Part shown: piece by piece, positions 52,579 to 60,454 of the stretch
Layout of the letters: each line of letters begins with the position of its first letter
Numbering within the stretch: position 1 is the stretch's first letter
NCBI GenBank assembly: GCA_029261715.1
Contig: JAJDAT010000005.1
Span: forward strand, 294,227 to 358,226
Direction: 5' to 3'
DNA length: 64,000 bases
Source: Nitrospinia bacterium
GTDB lineage: Bacteria; Nitrospinota; Nitrospinia; Nitrospinales; JAJDAT01
Notes under the pieces: generated by a model
Database searches by the model: none
Told to the model about the DNA's origin: nothing
What the model saw: the letters and a program-made list of their open reading frames with translations, nothing else
Made by a program: the position numbers and the translations under genes

Positions 52579-53769
52579 ATGAGTCTATTAGATATTTGGA
52601 ATAAATCGCCGGAGATTCGCGACAAACACATCAAACAGATTTTTGGGTTTGCGGGTGATGGCAAGCTTCTGGATGGTAATAGTACTTCTATTGAATTTCG
52701 TGAACTTCTTTCTAATGTGAGTTCTTCTTACCTTGCTCAATTTTCTAATCAATGCCTTGAAGAAAAATTCGACAATTCTGGTTTCGTTTTACAAGACACC
52801 GTGAACGAGATTGGAAAACGATTGGGATTTGAAGTCACCAATGGATTGTATCGTGGCTCTAGTAGAAAAATTGGTTTTGACGGGCTTTGGAAATCGTCTG
52901 CGGGAGATTCGATTGTTGTCGAAATAAAAACAAGTTCCACTTACAGCATTGATTTTGGCGTTGTCGCTAATTACAAAAATAAACTGATAAAAGAAGGAAC
53001 GGTTCACCCTGATAAAAATTCCATTTTAATTGTCGTAGGTAGGTTTGATACCGGAGGGTGGGAAGCTCAAATACGCGGTTCTAAATATGCATGGGATATA
53101 CGCCTCATAAGTGTTGAAGGGTTGATTCGGTTGCTTAGCACGAAAGAAAATTTAGACGATCCTTATATTATTACAAAAATACGGGATATTTTGGTTCCGA
53201 AAGAATATACCAGGGTAGATAGTATTATCGATTTAGTTTTTTCTACTGCGGAAGATATCAAAGAAGATCATTTAGGCGAAACCGAGGAAGAAGTAGAAGA
53301 AGAAACTACAAGTAAAGAGAAGGAAAAAGAATCTATAAAAGTTATTCCGGTATCTTTTCACCAAGATTGTATTCAAAAGGTTGAAAAACATTTAGAGATT
53401 ACGTTAATCCAAGAATCGAGAACTATTTTTAAAACCCCCGATGGTAAAAAATTAATTTCATGTTCTGTGTCTAAAGAGCATCAAAAGAAAGAAAAAGGTC
53501 CTATTCGTTTTTGGTTTGCTTTTCACAAAAATCAAAAGGAATATTTATCTACAACTCAAGAATCTTATTTGGCGTTGGGGTGCGGTTCTTCAAGATTAAT
53601 TTTTCTAATCCCAGTTCTTCAGTTTATTCCGTTATTAGAAAAATTACATAAAACGAAAAACGGTAACAGAGAGTATTGGCATGTGAATATTAAACAAAAT
53701 ACGAATGGTTATCATCTTCAGACAAAACGAGAATTAAAAAATATTACTTTGGATAAGTATATTATTTAG
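52579..53769 (+). CDS. PD-(D/E)XK nuclease-like protein, possible defence gene
   Basis: 396 residues. The N-terminal half carries KIGFDGLWKSSAGDSIVVEIKTSSTYSID, with Asp101, Glu115 and Lys117 as the nuclease triad. After an acidic linker (EETEEEVEEETTSKEKEKE, ~235-260) a second domain (~270-396) looks like a DNA-recognition or effector-binding domain with IRFWFAFHKNQKEYLS. Divergent from the restriction genes and so possibly coregulated. Not part of any named system I can recognise. Confidence 0.75.
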   Translation: MSLLDIWNKSPEIRDKHIKQIFGFAGDGKLLDGNSTSIEFRELLSNVSSSYLAQFSNQCLEEKFDNSGFVLQDTVNEIGKRLGFEVTNGLYRGSSRKIGFDGLWKSSAGDSIVVEIKTSSTYSIDFGVVANYKNKLIKEGTVHPDKNSILIVVGRFDTGGWEAQIRGSKYAWDIRLISVEGLIRLLSTKENLDDPYIITKIRDILVPKEYTRVDSIIDLVFSTAEDIKEDHLGETEEEVEEETTSKEKEKESIKVIPVSFHQDCIQKVEKHLEITLIQESRTIFKTPDGKKLISCSVSKEHQKKEKGPIRFWFAFHKNQKEYLSTTQESYLALGCGSSRLIFLIPVLQFIPLLEKLHKTKNGNREYWHVNIKQNTNGYHLQTKRELKNITLDKYII

Positions 53770-53797
53770 CGTGTGAAAAATAATGGTTAGGAAAAAT

Positions 53798-54185
53798 GGG
53801 CTCCTTCGACCAGTACTTCGACAAGTTCAGGATGACATGCAGAGAGGGTGGCGCTGAAAGACGATCAACTTTTGTTTTACGCTCAACGCTTCAAAACCAA
53901 AAACAATGTGTGATTGCAGTTTCCTTCGAGCTTTACTACTTCGGGCAAGCTCCGAAGGCCGCAGAAGGAAAAATAAGGTAGGGCCTCCTTAGGAACTAGG
54001 ATGAGAATTTTACCTAGATCCTTCACTTCTAGACTGCTTCGCAGTCTAGAAGTTCTAGGATGACGTTGTTTTTGGCTTTTACGTGGAGCAAGATCTTTTT
54101 TCAAGCAACCATTGAATAAGTTCCTTCTTCAATTAACACGGCTACGCTCGCTGAGGCAATTATTAATTTTACCTAGATCCTTTAT
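53798..54185. repeat. Dispersed intergenic repeats at the right end of the island
   Basis: Several units in both orientations: CTTCGACCAGTACTTCGACA, AAGTTCAGGATGACATGC, CTACTTCGGGCAAGCTCCG, CTAGATCCTTCACTTCTAG with the hairpin TAGACTGCTTCGCAGTCTA, and CACGGCTACGCTCGCTGAGG. They fill the space between the nuclease gene and the activator gene. No gene is supported. Confidence 0.75.
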
Positions 54186-54206
54186 TGTATCCAGTAACCT
54201 CACAGG

Positions 54207-55691
54207 CTAATCCGTTTTTGGTTTTTTAATCTTAAGTTTCTTGATTTTGGACGCCAGTGTTGTGGGTACGAGTTCCAATAACTCGGCGGCTCCGCCTTTT
54301 CCTGATACCTTCCAGTCGCAAATATCCAATGCCCGGATGATGTTTTCCCGTTCCATTCTTTTTATTGCTGAATCGGTGATCACTTCGAGTTCTGTTTCAT
54401 CTTCGAGTGTCTTTGCTTTTTTAGGATGTTGCGCTATTTCTGATTTGGGTAAATCAAAGCGGAGTTTGCCAGCGCCGGATACAATGGCGGCTCTTTCTAT
54501 AACGTTCTGCAACTCGCGTATATTGCCGGGCCATGCGTAACTCTGCAACTCAGCTATATTTGCCTTCGTCAGTTTTGTGGGAGCCCGGTTCATTTGTTTG
54601 GAAAAAAGTTCTAGAAACCGTTGCGCCAATAAGGGAATGTCTTCGGTTCTTTTTCTTAAAGGAGGAACTTCGATAGGGAAGACGTTCAATCGATAATAAA
54701 GATCCTCCCTAAAATTTCCTTTCTCGATCAAGCTTTTGAGATCCCGGTTAGTCGCCGCAATGATCCTCACGTCTGTCCTACGGGTTTTTTCGTCGCCGAT
54801 ACGTTCGTAGGTTCCTTCTTGCAACACGCGTAACAGTTTACTTTGAAGGTCGAGTGGGATTTCTCCCACTTCGTCGAGGAAAAGCGTGCCGCCGTCGGCG
54901 AGGTCAAAGCGTCCGGCTCGATCCCGTACCGCCCCGGTAAAACTCCCTTTAACGTGACCAAAAAACTCGCTCTCGTAAAGTTCCCTGGGGATAGAAGCGC
55001 AGTTCACTTTGATGATAGGATTTGCTTGGCGCGCGCTGTGATTATGAATTTCTCTTGCGACCAACTCTTTACCCGTGCCGGATTCTCCGGTGACCAAAAC
55101 GTTCGCCTCGGTGGGGGCGACCATTTCTATTTGGCTGATGATATGCGACAGAGTAGGGCTGATACCTATGATATCGCCATAGGCTGTCGCTTCGCGAATC
55201 TCTTCGCGCAAGTAGGCGTTTTCTAATTCCAGACGTTGTTTTAAACTTTGAATTTCTTTTTCGGCTTGTTTGCGTTCCGTAATGTCTTTAAAGATAACCA
55301 CGGCGCCTTTAATTTTCATGTTCTCCCAAATCGGAGTGCTTACGTATTCTACGTGAAACGAAGTGCCGTCTTTTCGCCAGAAGACTTCCTCCGAAGCGTG
55401 AAAGGTTTTACCTTTTCGAAACGCCGCGTAGATAGGACATTCTTCGCGAGGATAGGGCGACCCGTCTTCTCTGGAATGATGCATGAGTTTGTGTTGGCAT
55501 TTCCCAATGACATCTTTAGCGGAGAAGCCAGTCAGTTTCTCTACCGCCGGATTGATAAAAGTGGTTTTACCTTTTTCGTCCAGGCCGTATATCCCTTCAC
55601 CCGCCGATTCCAGAATCAACTTATTCTGGTGATAAACCTCTTTGAGTTTTTTAATCGTAGCCGCCGACTCTGTTTTGTTTTTAGTAGTCAT
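54207..55691 (-). CDS. PAS-domain sigma-54-dependent transcriptional activator
   Basis: 494 residues: PAS domain (~20-135; contains CQHKLMHHSREDGSPYPREEC, Cys and His that could bind metal or sense redox), a coiled-coil linker (~138-170), an AAA+ domain (~174-405) with Walker A GESGTGKE, the sigma-54 contact loop GSFTGA (a Ser variant of GAFTGA), Walker B LFLDEVGEI, and a C-terminal Fis-type helix-turn-helix (~445-485). Divergent from the operon at 56075 with a sigma-54 promoter and three operator copies between them, so it surely controls that operon. Confidence 0.94.
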   Translation of the reverse strand: MTTKNKTESAATIKKLKEVYHQNKLILESAGEGIYGLDEKGKTTFINPAVEKLTGFSAKDVIGKCQHKLMHHSREDGSPYPREECPIYAAFRKGKTFHASEEVFWRKDGTSFHVEYVSTPIWENMKIKGAVVIFKDITERKQAEKEIQSLKQRLELENAYLREEIREATAYGDIIGISPTLSHIISQIEMVAPTEANVLVTGESGTGKELVAREIHNHSARQANPIIKVNCASIPRELYESEFFGHVKGSFTGAVRDRAGRFDLADGGTLFLDEVGEIPLDLQSKLLRVLQEGTYERIGDEKTRRTDVRIIAATNRDLKSLIEKGNFREDLYYRLNVFPIEVPPLRKRTEDIPLLAQRFLELFSKQMNRAPTKLTKANIAELQSYAWPGNIRELQNVIERAAIVSGAGKLRFDLPKSEIAQHPKKAKTLEDETELEVITDSAIKRMERENIIRALDICDWKVSGKGGAAELLELVPTTLASKIKKLKIKKPKTD

Positions 55692-55694
55692 AAG

Positions 55695-55743
55695 TTTTTT
55701 ACCTAGATCCTTCGTCGCCTCTTCGAGACTCCTCTAGGATGAC
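55695..55743. repeat. Dispersed intergenic repeat
   Basis: ACCTAGATCCTTCGTCGCC, then CTCTTCGAGACTCCTCTAGGATGACG; the CTAGATCC/GGAT module is repeated at 54012 and 54170. It overlaps the leader of the activator gene. Confidence 0.6.
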
Positions 55744-55775
55744 GCCAAGATTACCTATTGCTTTAAATTATAAAA

Positions 55776-55839
55776 TAACGAAATATCGTTAACTAGAAAT
55801 ATTCTATCACGAAAAATAGTTAATTATGAAATATCGTTA
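55776..55839. promoter_or_regulatory. Three-copy upstream activator sequence for the sigma-54 activator
   Basis: TAACGAAATATCGTTA (55776-55791) is an inverted repeat TAACG/CGTTA. TCACGAAAAATAGTTA (55807-55822) matches it at 13 of 16 bases, and TTATGAAATATCGTTA (55824-55839) at 14 of 16. They lie 70-130 bases upstream of the -24/-12 promoter, the expected place for enhancer binding by a Fis-type activator. Confidence 0.75.
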
Positions 55840-55907
55840 TATGTTGTACGAAGCGTGTTTTCATCTTAACTCCTTTAAATATAGGCGGTTAGTAGCTGAT
55901 TATTTTT

Positions 55908-55924
55908 TTGGCATAGAAACTGCT
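55908..55924 (+). promoter_or_regulatory. Sigma-54 (-24/-12) promoter
   Basis: TTGGCATAGAAACTGCT matches the consensus TTGGCAC-N5-TTGCT: GG at 55910-55911 and GC at 55922-55923 with exactly ten bases between. Transcription would begin near 55935 and give a ~140-base leader for the operon at 56075. The adjacent divergent sigma-54 activator gene supports the call. Confidence 0.85.
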
Positions 55925-55949
55925 CTATACGGGTAACTGAATTAAAGGA

Positions 55950-56023
55950 ATTTCTAAAAAATAAGATTTGCCATGAGCCTAGTCATTGTTATCAAGGGCT
56001 AGGCGATAGCAAACCAGTAAAAA
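55950..56023 (+). ncRNA. Conserved hairpin leader element, copy B
   Basis: Matches 12977-13049 over its whole length. Outer helix TTTGC with GCAAA, inner helix GCCTAG with CTAGGC, the loop sequence being unlike copy A. It lies downstream of the sigma-54 start and ~50 bases before the ATG at 56075, inside the 5' untranslated leader, so it may act as a cis-regulator or an RNA stabiliser. A further ~25 bases match weakly. Confidence 0.55.
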
Positions 56024-56074
56024 TATAAATTGTTAGACGCTTTCTTAAACTTTTTAAACGAGGAAAAAACAACC

Positions 56075-56437
56075 ATGAAAACCGCAATCATTATTTTATC
56101 CGATCCCAAGAATGGTTCTGAAGAATCTTTAGGACGAGTCTTTAACGCTTTAGCCACAGCCTACGATTATAAAAACGCTAATAAAGAAGTTTCCATTATT
56201 TTTCAAGGAACCGGAACGCGATGGCCGGAAGTTTTGCAAGCGGACGACCATCCCGCGCACGAATTGTTCGAAGCGGTCGCCGATAAGATTCAAGGTATCT
56301 CCTGCGCCTGCGCCGATGTTTTTGGAGCCAATACGACTGGGTACGATTTGATTAAAGACAACTCCGTCCCTAAAACAACCGGTGTTGCAAGTTTGCTCAA
56401 TCTTCAAAACGATGGATACAACGTTCTTATGTTCTGA
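56075..56437 (+). CDS. DsrE-like sulfur-relay family protein
   Basis: 120 residues starting MKTAIIILSDPKNGSEESLGRVFNAL, with the DsrE-fold strand-turn, and GISCACADVFGAN containing a Cys pair typical of DsrE/YchN-like proteins. I choose the ATG at 56075 because GAGGAAAA lies five bases upstream; a TTG at 56030 would add 15 residues of leader sequence. First gene of the sigma-54 operon, followed by a terminator-like hairpin. Exact function unknown. Confidence 0.8.
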   Translation: MKTAIIILSDPKNGSEESLGRVFNALATAYDYKNANKEVSIIFQGTGTRWPEVLQADDHPAHELFEAVADKIQGISCACADVFGANTTGYDLIKDNSVPKTTGVASLLNLQNDGYNVLMF

Positions 56438-56446
56438 GGTCATTTT

Positions 56447-56470
56447 AGCCCCCGACTTTGGGGGCTTTGT
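56447..56470 (+). terminator. Hairpin between gene 1 and gene 2 of the operon
   Basis: AGCCCCC (56447-56453) pairs perfectly with GGGGGCT (56460-56466), followed by TTGTT. It could end part of the transcripts, so that gene 1 is made in excess over the downstream genes, or stabilise the 3' end of the processed first message. Confidence 0.65.
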
Positions 56471-56504
56471 TGGATTGAATTTTTTGGAAAAAGGAGAGAA
56501 GAAA

Positions 56505-57104
56505 ATGGCACAGCACTTTATGGAGTTTGCTTTTAACGATAGCGTTAAGGAAATGCAGGAAAAATACGGCACGCGCGACCCTTATAAAAAAATGGAAGAG
56601 AAGACGGATTTTCGCAACAAGCTGACCTGGCAGGAAAAGGCTTATATCAAAGGTAGAGAAGATTTTTATATGTCTTCTGTTGGCGGGAACGGTTGGCCTT
56701 ACATGCAGTTTCGCGGCGGACCCAAAGGATTTTTGAAAGTTATCGATGCAAACACCTTAGCCTTTGCCGATTTCCGAGGGAATGGTCAATACATTAGCGC
56801 GGGAAACTTTACCGCCACCAAAAAAACAGTTTTGTTCATGATGGATTACGCAAACCAGCAACGATTGAAAATATGGGCCGAGGTTGACGTGCTTCATGCC
56901 GCCGACAATCCTGAATTGATGGAGAATGTTCAATTGCCAGATTATAGAGCTGCCGTCGAGCGGATCTTTGTTTTAAAAGTTCACGCTTTCGATTGGAACT
57001 GTCCACAACACATTACTCCGAGATTCACTAAAGAAGAAATTCAAAGAGGGGCGGTCATCATCGAACCCGAAACGATGGAAGCAGGGACTGGAGGTCAATC
57101 ATGA
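56505..57104 (+). CDS. Pyridoxamine 5'-phosphate oxidase-like FMN-binding protein
   Basis: 199 residues. The split-barrel core is seen in REDFYMSSVGGNGWPYMQFRGGPKGFLKVIDANTLAFADFRGNGQYISAGNF, the strand pattern of the PNPOx-like superfamily, which binds FMN or heme. An ATG at 56505 with AAGGAG eight bases upstream is preferred to a long extension from 56382. It overlaps the next gene by four bases. Physiological substrate unknown; similar proteins act in redox or heme-related detoxification. Confidence 0.85.
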   Translation: MAQHFMEFAFNDSVKEMQEKYGTRDPYKKMEEKTDFRNKLTWQEKAYIKGREDFYMSSVGGNGWPYMQFRGGPKGFLKVIDANTLAFADFRGNGQYISAGNFTATKKTVLFMMDYANQQRLKIWAEVDVLHAADNPELMENVQLPDYRAAVERIFVLKVHAFDWNCPQHITPRFTKEEIQRGAVIIEPETMEAGTGGQS

Positions 57105-57517
57105 TTCAGGCATTTATAGGATTTAACAAGGACATACTCGCCATGCCAAAACTTTGGCTGGGCTGGACGGTTCTGCTGGTCTCGGCAAACTTGGTAGCGC
57201 CCTGGTTCTTCCTCGGTACGCTGGAAGCTCCGGTAGTTTTAACTGGGTTCATTCTCAGCCTGACTCTCATGATAACTCTGTATGCAAATTATGGGTTCGT
57301 GAGGCTCCTCGGTCTTGGCCATGCTCCTTGGTTGTTAACGGTGCCCTGGCTTTGGAGTCGATTAGATCAGGCTAAAGAAGGCGAACTCTTTTATTATTGG
57401 CTACTCGCGGTCGTCGTCCTTGATAGCGTTTCTCTGATCATCGATGCGGTAGACGCCACTCGCTATTGGTTGGGCGAACGTAAACCGACCGTCATGGCGG
57501 ATAGCGCTGCATTATAA
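57101..57517 (+). CDS. Four-helix membrane protein
   Basis: 138 residues with four membrane helices (WTVLLVSANLVAPWFFLGTL, VLTGFILSLTLMITLYANYGF, PWLLTVPWLW, YYWLLAVVVLDSVSLIIDAV). Coupled to the FMN-binding protein by an ATGA overlap. No catalytic motif; probably a partner or accessory of the operon's other proteins in the inner membrane. Family not recognised. Confidence 0.8.
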   Translation: MIQAFIGFNKDILAMPKLWLGWTVLLVSANLVAPWFFLGTLEAPVVLTGFILSLTLMITLYANYGFVRLLGLGHAPWLLTVPWLWSRLDQAKEGELFYYWLLAVVVLDSVSLIIDAVDATRYWLGERKPTVMADSAAL

Positions 57518-57591
57518 ATTTCAAACTTCGAAAGATATTTCTAAGAAGATTCTTTCATCGCAATAAAAGTTAATCACAAAGGAGAAACACA

Positions 57592-58023
57592 ATGCCGTTA
57601 ATTCATGTCACCGCTTCACAAGGTACATTGAACAAAAAAGATCAGGATAGATTGATGCCTCGGTTATCCAATGCAGTATTAAAAGCAGAGGGCGCGCCTA
57701 TCAATGATCCTGGCGCACAATCTTTGGTGTGGGCCTATTATGATGAAAAACCTGAGGGTACTTTTTATGTCGGTGGAAAAAATTTAGACAAGACACCTTT
57801 AGTGATTGCAGTCACAACACCTGAGGGAGCGCTTAACGATGCAACGCGAAAATCTCTCGTAGAAGAAATAGGTCAAATTGTGGACGATATAATGGGGCCA
57901 TTTGAAGGAAGGCTCAATCATTGGGCCATGCTTCATGAACTCAACGAAGGGGGATGGGCTGGTTCTGGAAAAATATTCCCACTCGCGGGTATCCAGGCAG
58001 CCATGAATATTAAAGCTGCCTGA
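57592..58023 (+). CDS. Tautomerase-superfamily protein
   Basis: 143 residues, starting with Met-Pro-Leu-Ile-His: after Met removal the N-terminal proline is the catalytic base of tautomerases (4-oxalocrotonate tautomerase and MIF type). The layout suggests two beta-alpha-beta units, as in a fused tautomerase. AAGGAG lies eight bases before the ATG. Reaction unknown. Fourth gene of the sigma-54 operon. Confidence 0.82.
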   Translation: MPLIHVTASQGTLNKKDQDRLMPRLSNAVLKAEGAPINDPGAQSLVWAYYDEKPEGTFYVGGKNLDKTPLVIAVTTPEGALNDATRKSLVEEIGQIVDDIMGPFEGRLNHWAMLHELNEGGWAGSGKIFPLAGIQAAMNIKAA

Positions 58024-58186
58024 ATCGGATGCAGAAACAGGCGACGCATTTCCTGTTCTTCATTTCATCCGAAGCTCTTTAGAAAACCTGAGAATCATCA
58101 TTTTCAAATCCGTTTCAAATTCATTTCAAATCCATGGGAACGATTATGGAACCGATAAATAAAATTTTTTGCGAGGGAATAGAACC

Positions 58187-58627
58187 ATGTCGAATCAAAC
58201 TCAAACGTTGGCGAAGCCGACCGACATCAAGCCGCCGTTTACTCATGAAACCGCTAAAGCAAAAGTCAAGGCGGCGGAGAATGCCTGGAACACTTGCGAC
58301 CCAGAGGTTGTGGCGCGCGCTTACACAGAAAATTCCAAGTGGCGCAACCGGGACGATTTTTTTCAAGGACGAGAAGAGATTAAAAAGTTTTTGACCAGAA
58401 AGTGGAACCGGGAAACCAGTTACCGCTTGATGAAAGAACTTTGGGCTTATACAGATAACCGCATCTCCGTTCGGTTTGAATATGAATGGTACAACGAATA
58501 TGAAAATCAGTGGTATCGGACTCACGGTAACGAGCATTGGGAGTTTGCGAAAGATGGTTTGATGGAAGTAAGAGACATGAGCGCTAACGATGTTCCAATA
58601 AACGAAGAAGATAGACGCTACAAATAA
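58187..58627 (+). CDS. DUF1348 (NTF2-like) protein
   Basis: 146 residues of the NTF2-like cone fold: KVKAAENAWNTCDPEVVARAYTENSKWRNRDDFFQGREEIKKFLTRKW and then ISVRFEYEWYNEYENQWYRTHGNEHWEF, both strongly typical of DUF1348. Members of the NTF2-like superfamily are often small-molecule enzymes or binding proteins. I use the ATG at 58187; a TTG six codons upstream is possible. Preceded by a long AT-rich stretch without terminator. Confidence 0.88.
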   Translation: MSNQTQTLAKPTDIKPPFTHETAKAKVKAAENAWNTCDPEVVARAYTENSKWRNRDDFFQGREEIKKFLTRKWNRETSYRLMKELWAYTDNRISVRFEYEWYNEYENQWYRTHGNEHWEFAKDGLMEVRDMSANDVPINEEDRRYK

Positions 58628-58645
58628 TGCTAAAAGGAGGAAACA

Positions 58646-58966
58646 ATGAAAACGTTAGAAAAAATAAATGTTTTGGATTTGAGTGTTGAAGAGCCTAGAG
58701 ATTTTGCAGAGAGCTTTGCGGGAATCGTTCATCTACCGCGTATGACAGATAAAGCGAGGGCTTACAAAAATGGAACTCTGAGCGATTTCATATACCCGTG
58801 TCCTTTAGATCGTCTGGTTTTAAATTATCTGGAAGTGGACGCCGAAAGCTTTGCCAATCGCGCCGAAGTTAAAGACGACGATGAGATTGTAGATTTTGCA
58901 GAAAAAATTAATCGATGGCGCTCTGAAGAGGATAGGGCATTGTTAAGGCAAAAAATATTAGGATGA
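58646..58966 (+). CDS. DUF5069-family protein
   Basis: 106 residues with AAGGAGG seven bases before the ATG at 58646. The sequence LPRMTDKARAYKNGTLSDFIYPCPLDRLVL is that of DUF5069 proteins, small helical proteins of unknown role. Last gene of the operon. From 58749 on, this gene and its downstream flank have a second, partial copy at 63026-63425. Confidence 0.88.
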   Translation: MKTLEKINVLDLSVEEPRDFAESFAGIVHLPRMTDKARAYKNGTLSDFIYPCPLDRLVLNYLEVDAESFANRAEVKDDDEIVDFAEKINRWRSEEDRALLRQKILG

Positions 58967-59158
58967 AGATTAGTTTGTAGTTGCCTGTACTGCGCTACAT
59001 TTATGCATACAAGTTTTGTAAAAAATTTTCTAAACTAAATGACGGCCAAGAGGCATGCAACTACTATTTTTATGTAAAACGTTAAAACCTGAGGCTGTTT
59101 ACATGTAATAACTCAGATATTATTTGATAGACTATGTCAGATATCAGGCGGCGGGATT
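58749..59158. repeat. Direct repeat, copy 1 (end of the DUF5069 gene and flank)
   Basis: About 410 bases that correspond to 63026-63425, with an 11-base insertion and a number of point changes. Contains the last ~72 codons of the DUF5069 gene and the non-coding flank up to GGGATT. With copy 2 it brackets the 4.2-kb block of accessory genes. Intact gene on this side, truncated on the other. Confidence 0.9.
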
Positions 59159-59245
59159 TGCCCCAAAGCCGATATTCTACATGTTGAAAATCAGATGAAA
59201 TTATTGCGGCAACTCTTGGCTTAATTCAATACCCAGAAGCACGAA

Positions 59246-59653
59246 ATGGCTACAAGAAAAACCCAGGAAAACAAAGCTAGCGTCAGAGAATTCCTCAAAA
59301 CAGTATCAAATGAGAGAAGGCGCAAAGATGCTATTGCCGTTACCAAACTTATGGAAACTGTGTCTAGAAAGAAACCCAAAATGTGGGGAGCAAGCATTGT
59401 TGGTTTCGGCAAGCATTTTTATACCTATGCGAACGGTCAGAAAGGAGGAATCTGCAAGATAGGATTTTCGCCTCGAGCGCAATCATTGGTTTTTTATCTG
59501 GGGAAATTTGATGGCAAAGCGGGGTTATTGAAAAAACTAGGCAAACATAGAGTTGGCAGCGGTTGCCTTTATATCAACAAGCTGGATGACATAAACCTTG
59601 ATGTCCTCAAAAAAATATTTGAAAAAGCCTACATACAAAAGGACGAAACATGA
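59246..59653 (+). CDS. DUF1801-family protein
   Basis: 135 residues. MWGASIVGFGKHFYTYANGQKGGICKIGFSPRAQSLVFYLGKFDG and then GKHRVGSGCLYINKLDDINLDVLKKIFEKAY are typical of DUF1801 (YdhG-like) proteins, which have an unknown function. N-terminal ~30 residues are basic helix. First gene inside the repeat-flanked block. Confidence 0.88.
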   Translation: MATRKTQENKASVREFLKTVSNERRRKDAIAVTKLMETVSRKKPKMWGASIVGFGKHFYTYANGQKGGICKIGFSPRAQSLVFYLGKFDGKAGLLKKLGKHRVGSGCLYINKLDDINLDVLKKIFEKAYIQKDET

Positions 59654-59836
59654 TCGCCAATTGGAAGTAGTCTCGGACAGGGAATGGAAAAGTTGACATT
59701 TGCTTGCCTGATAGCAAGTCCAAAATGACCCAAAACGAGTATTGAGCTTGATGTATGATAATTGCTTCTTCTAAACAGGCATTAACACTAAAGCAATTAT
59801 AACCTTAAAATATCAAGAGGAAGGATCACAAATACG

Positions 59837-60238
59837 ATGGCTAAAGTGACTGGGATTGGTGGCATATTTTTTAAGGCACGTAACGATGATAAAGCTCTTG
59901 CGTCTTGGTATCAGACACACTTGGGAATAGAGCTTGAAGAATTTGGGGGGGCTACTTTGAAATGGGAAAAAGACACAGCTGAAGACAAGGGTTTAACTGT
60001 CTGGATGATTGATGAAAAAGAAAGCGATTGGTTTAGCCCCAGTTCCTCGACCTTTATGATCAATTATCGGATTGATGATATGGAGGGCATGATTGCGCAG
60101 TTAAAGAATGCAGGAGTGGAGATTTTGCAAGGTCCTGAGTCTCATGAAAACGGAAAGTTCGTTTGGATCCTTGACCCGGATGGCAATAAGGTTGAACTGT
60201 GGGAACCCAAAATCTGGGACGAAAAAAACAAATCCTAA
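59837..60238 (+). CDS. VOC (glyoxalase/bleomycin-resistance) family protein
   Basis: 133 residues forming two beta-alpha-beta-beta-beta motifs: FFKARNDDKALASWYQTHLGIELEEFGG at the start and VWILDPDGNKVELWEP at the end, both hallmark segments. The Glu in VELWEP is the usual metal ligand. Such proteins are metalloenzymes or ligand-binding proteins. AAGAGGAAGG precedes the ATG. Substrate unknown. Confidence 0.92.
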   Translation: MAKVTGIGGIFFKARNDDKALASWYQTHLGIELEEFGGATLKWEKDTAEDKGLTVWMIDEKESDWFSPSSSTFMINYRIDDMEGMIAQLKNAGVEILQGPESHENGKFVWILDPDGNKVELWEPKIWDEKNKS

Positions 60239-60288
60239 AATCAGTTTAGATCATTGCCTTGGATGTCCATTAGCGTCCGCTTATGGCT

Positions 60289-60310
60289 GAATGGAAACAT
60301 GTCTGTTTCC
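60289..60310. repeat. Short palindromic repeat, copy 1
   Basis: GAATGGAAACATGTC then TGTTTCC: the seven-base arms GGAAACA and TGTTTCC with loop TGTC. It matches 62970-62991 at 21 of 22 bases, with a compensated base change in the stem. It lies right of the VOC gene. Confidence 0.75.
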
Positions 60311-60454
60311 GACTCAAAGCAGACCTTTGGTTGCTTTCGGCCTTTTAATTGAAGGTTCGCAAATTCGAATCTCAAAAATTCGTGTTTTTGATCTTTTTTG
60401 TTTCCCAAAAAACCGGCCTGAGCCCAACATAAAATGTTAGCCAGCCGGAGTCTG

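Noticed and set aside
37196..54185. Regularly recurring short repeats as a CRISPR array
   Set aside because: The units vary in sequence, length and spacing, and there are no equal-length spacers or cas genes.
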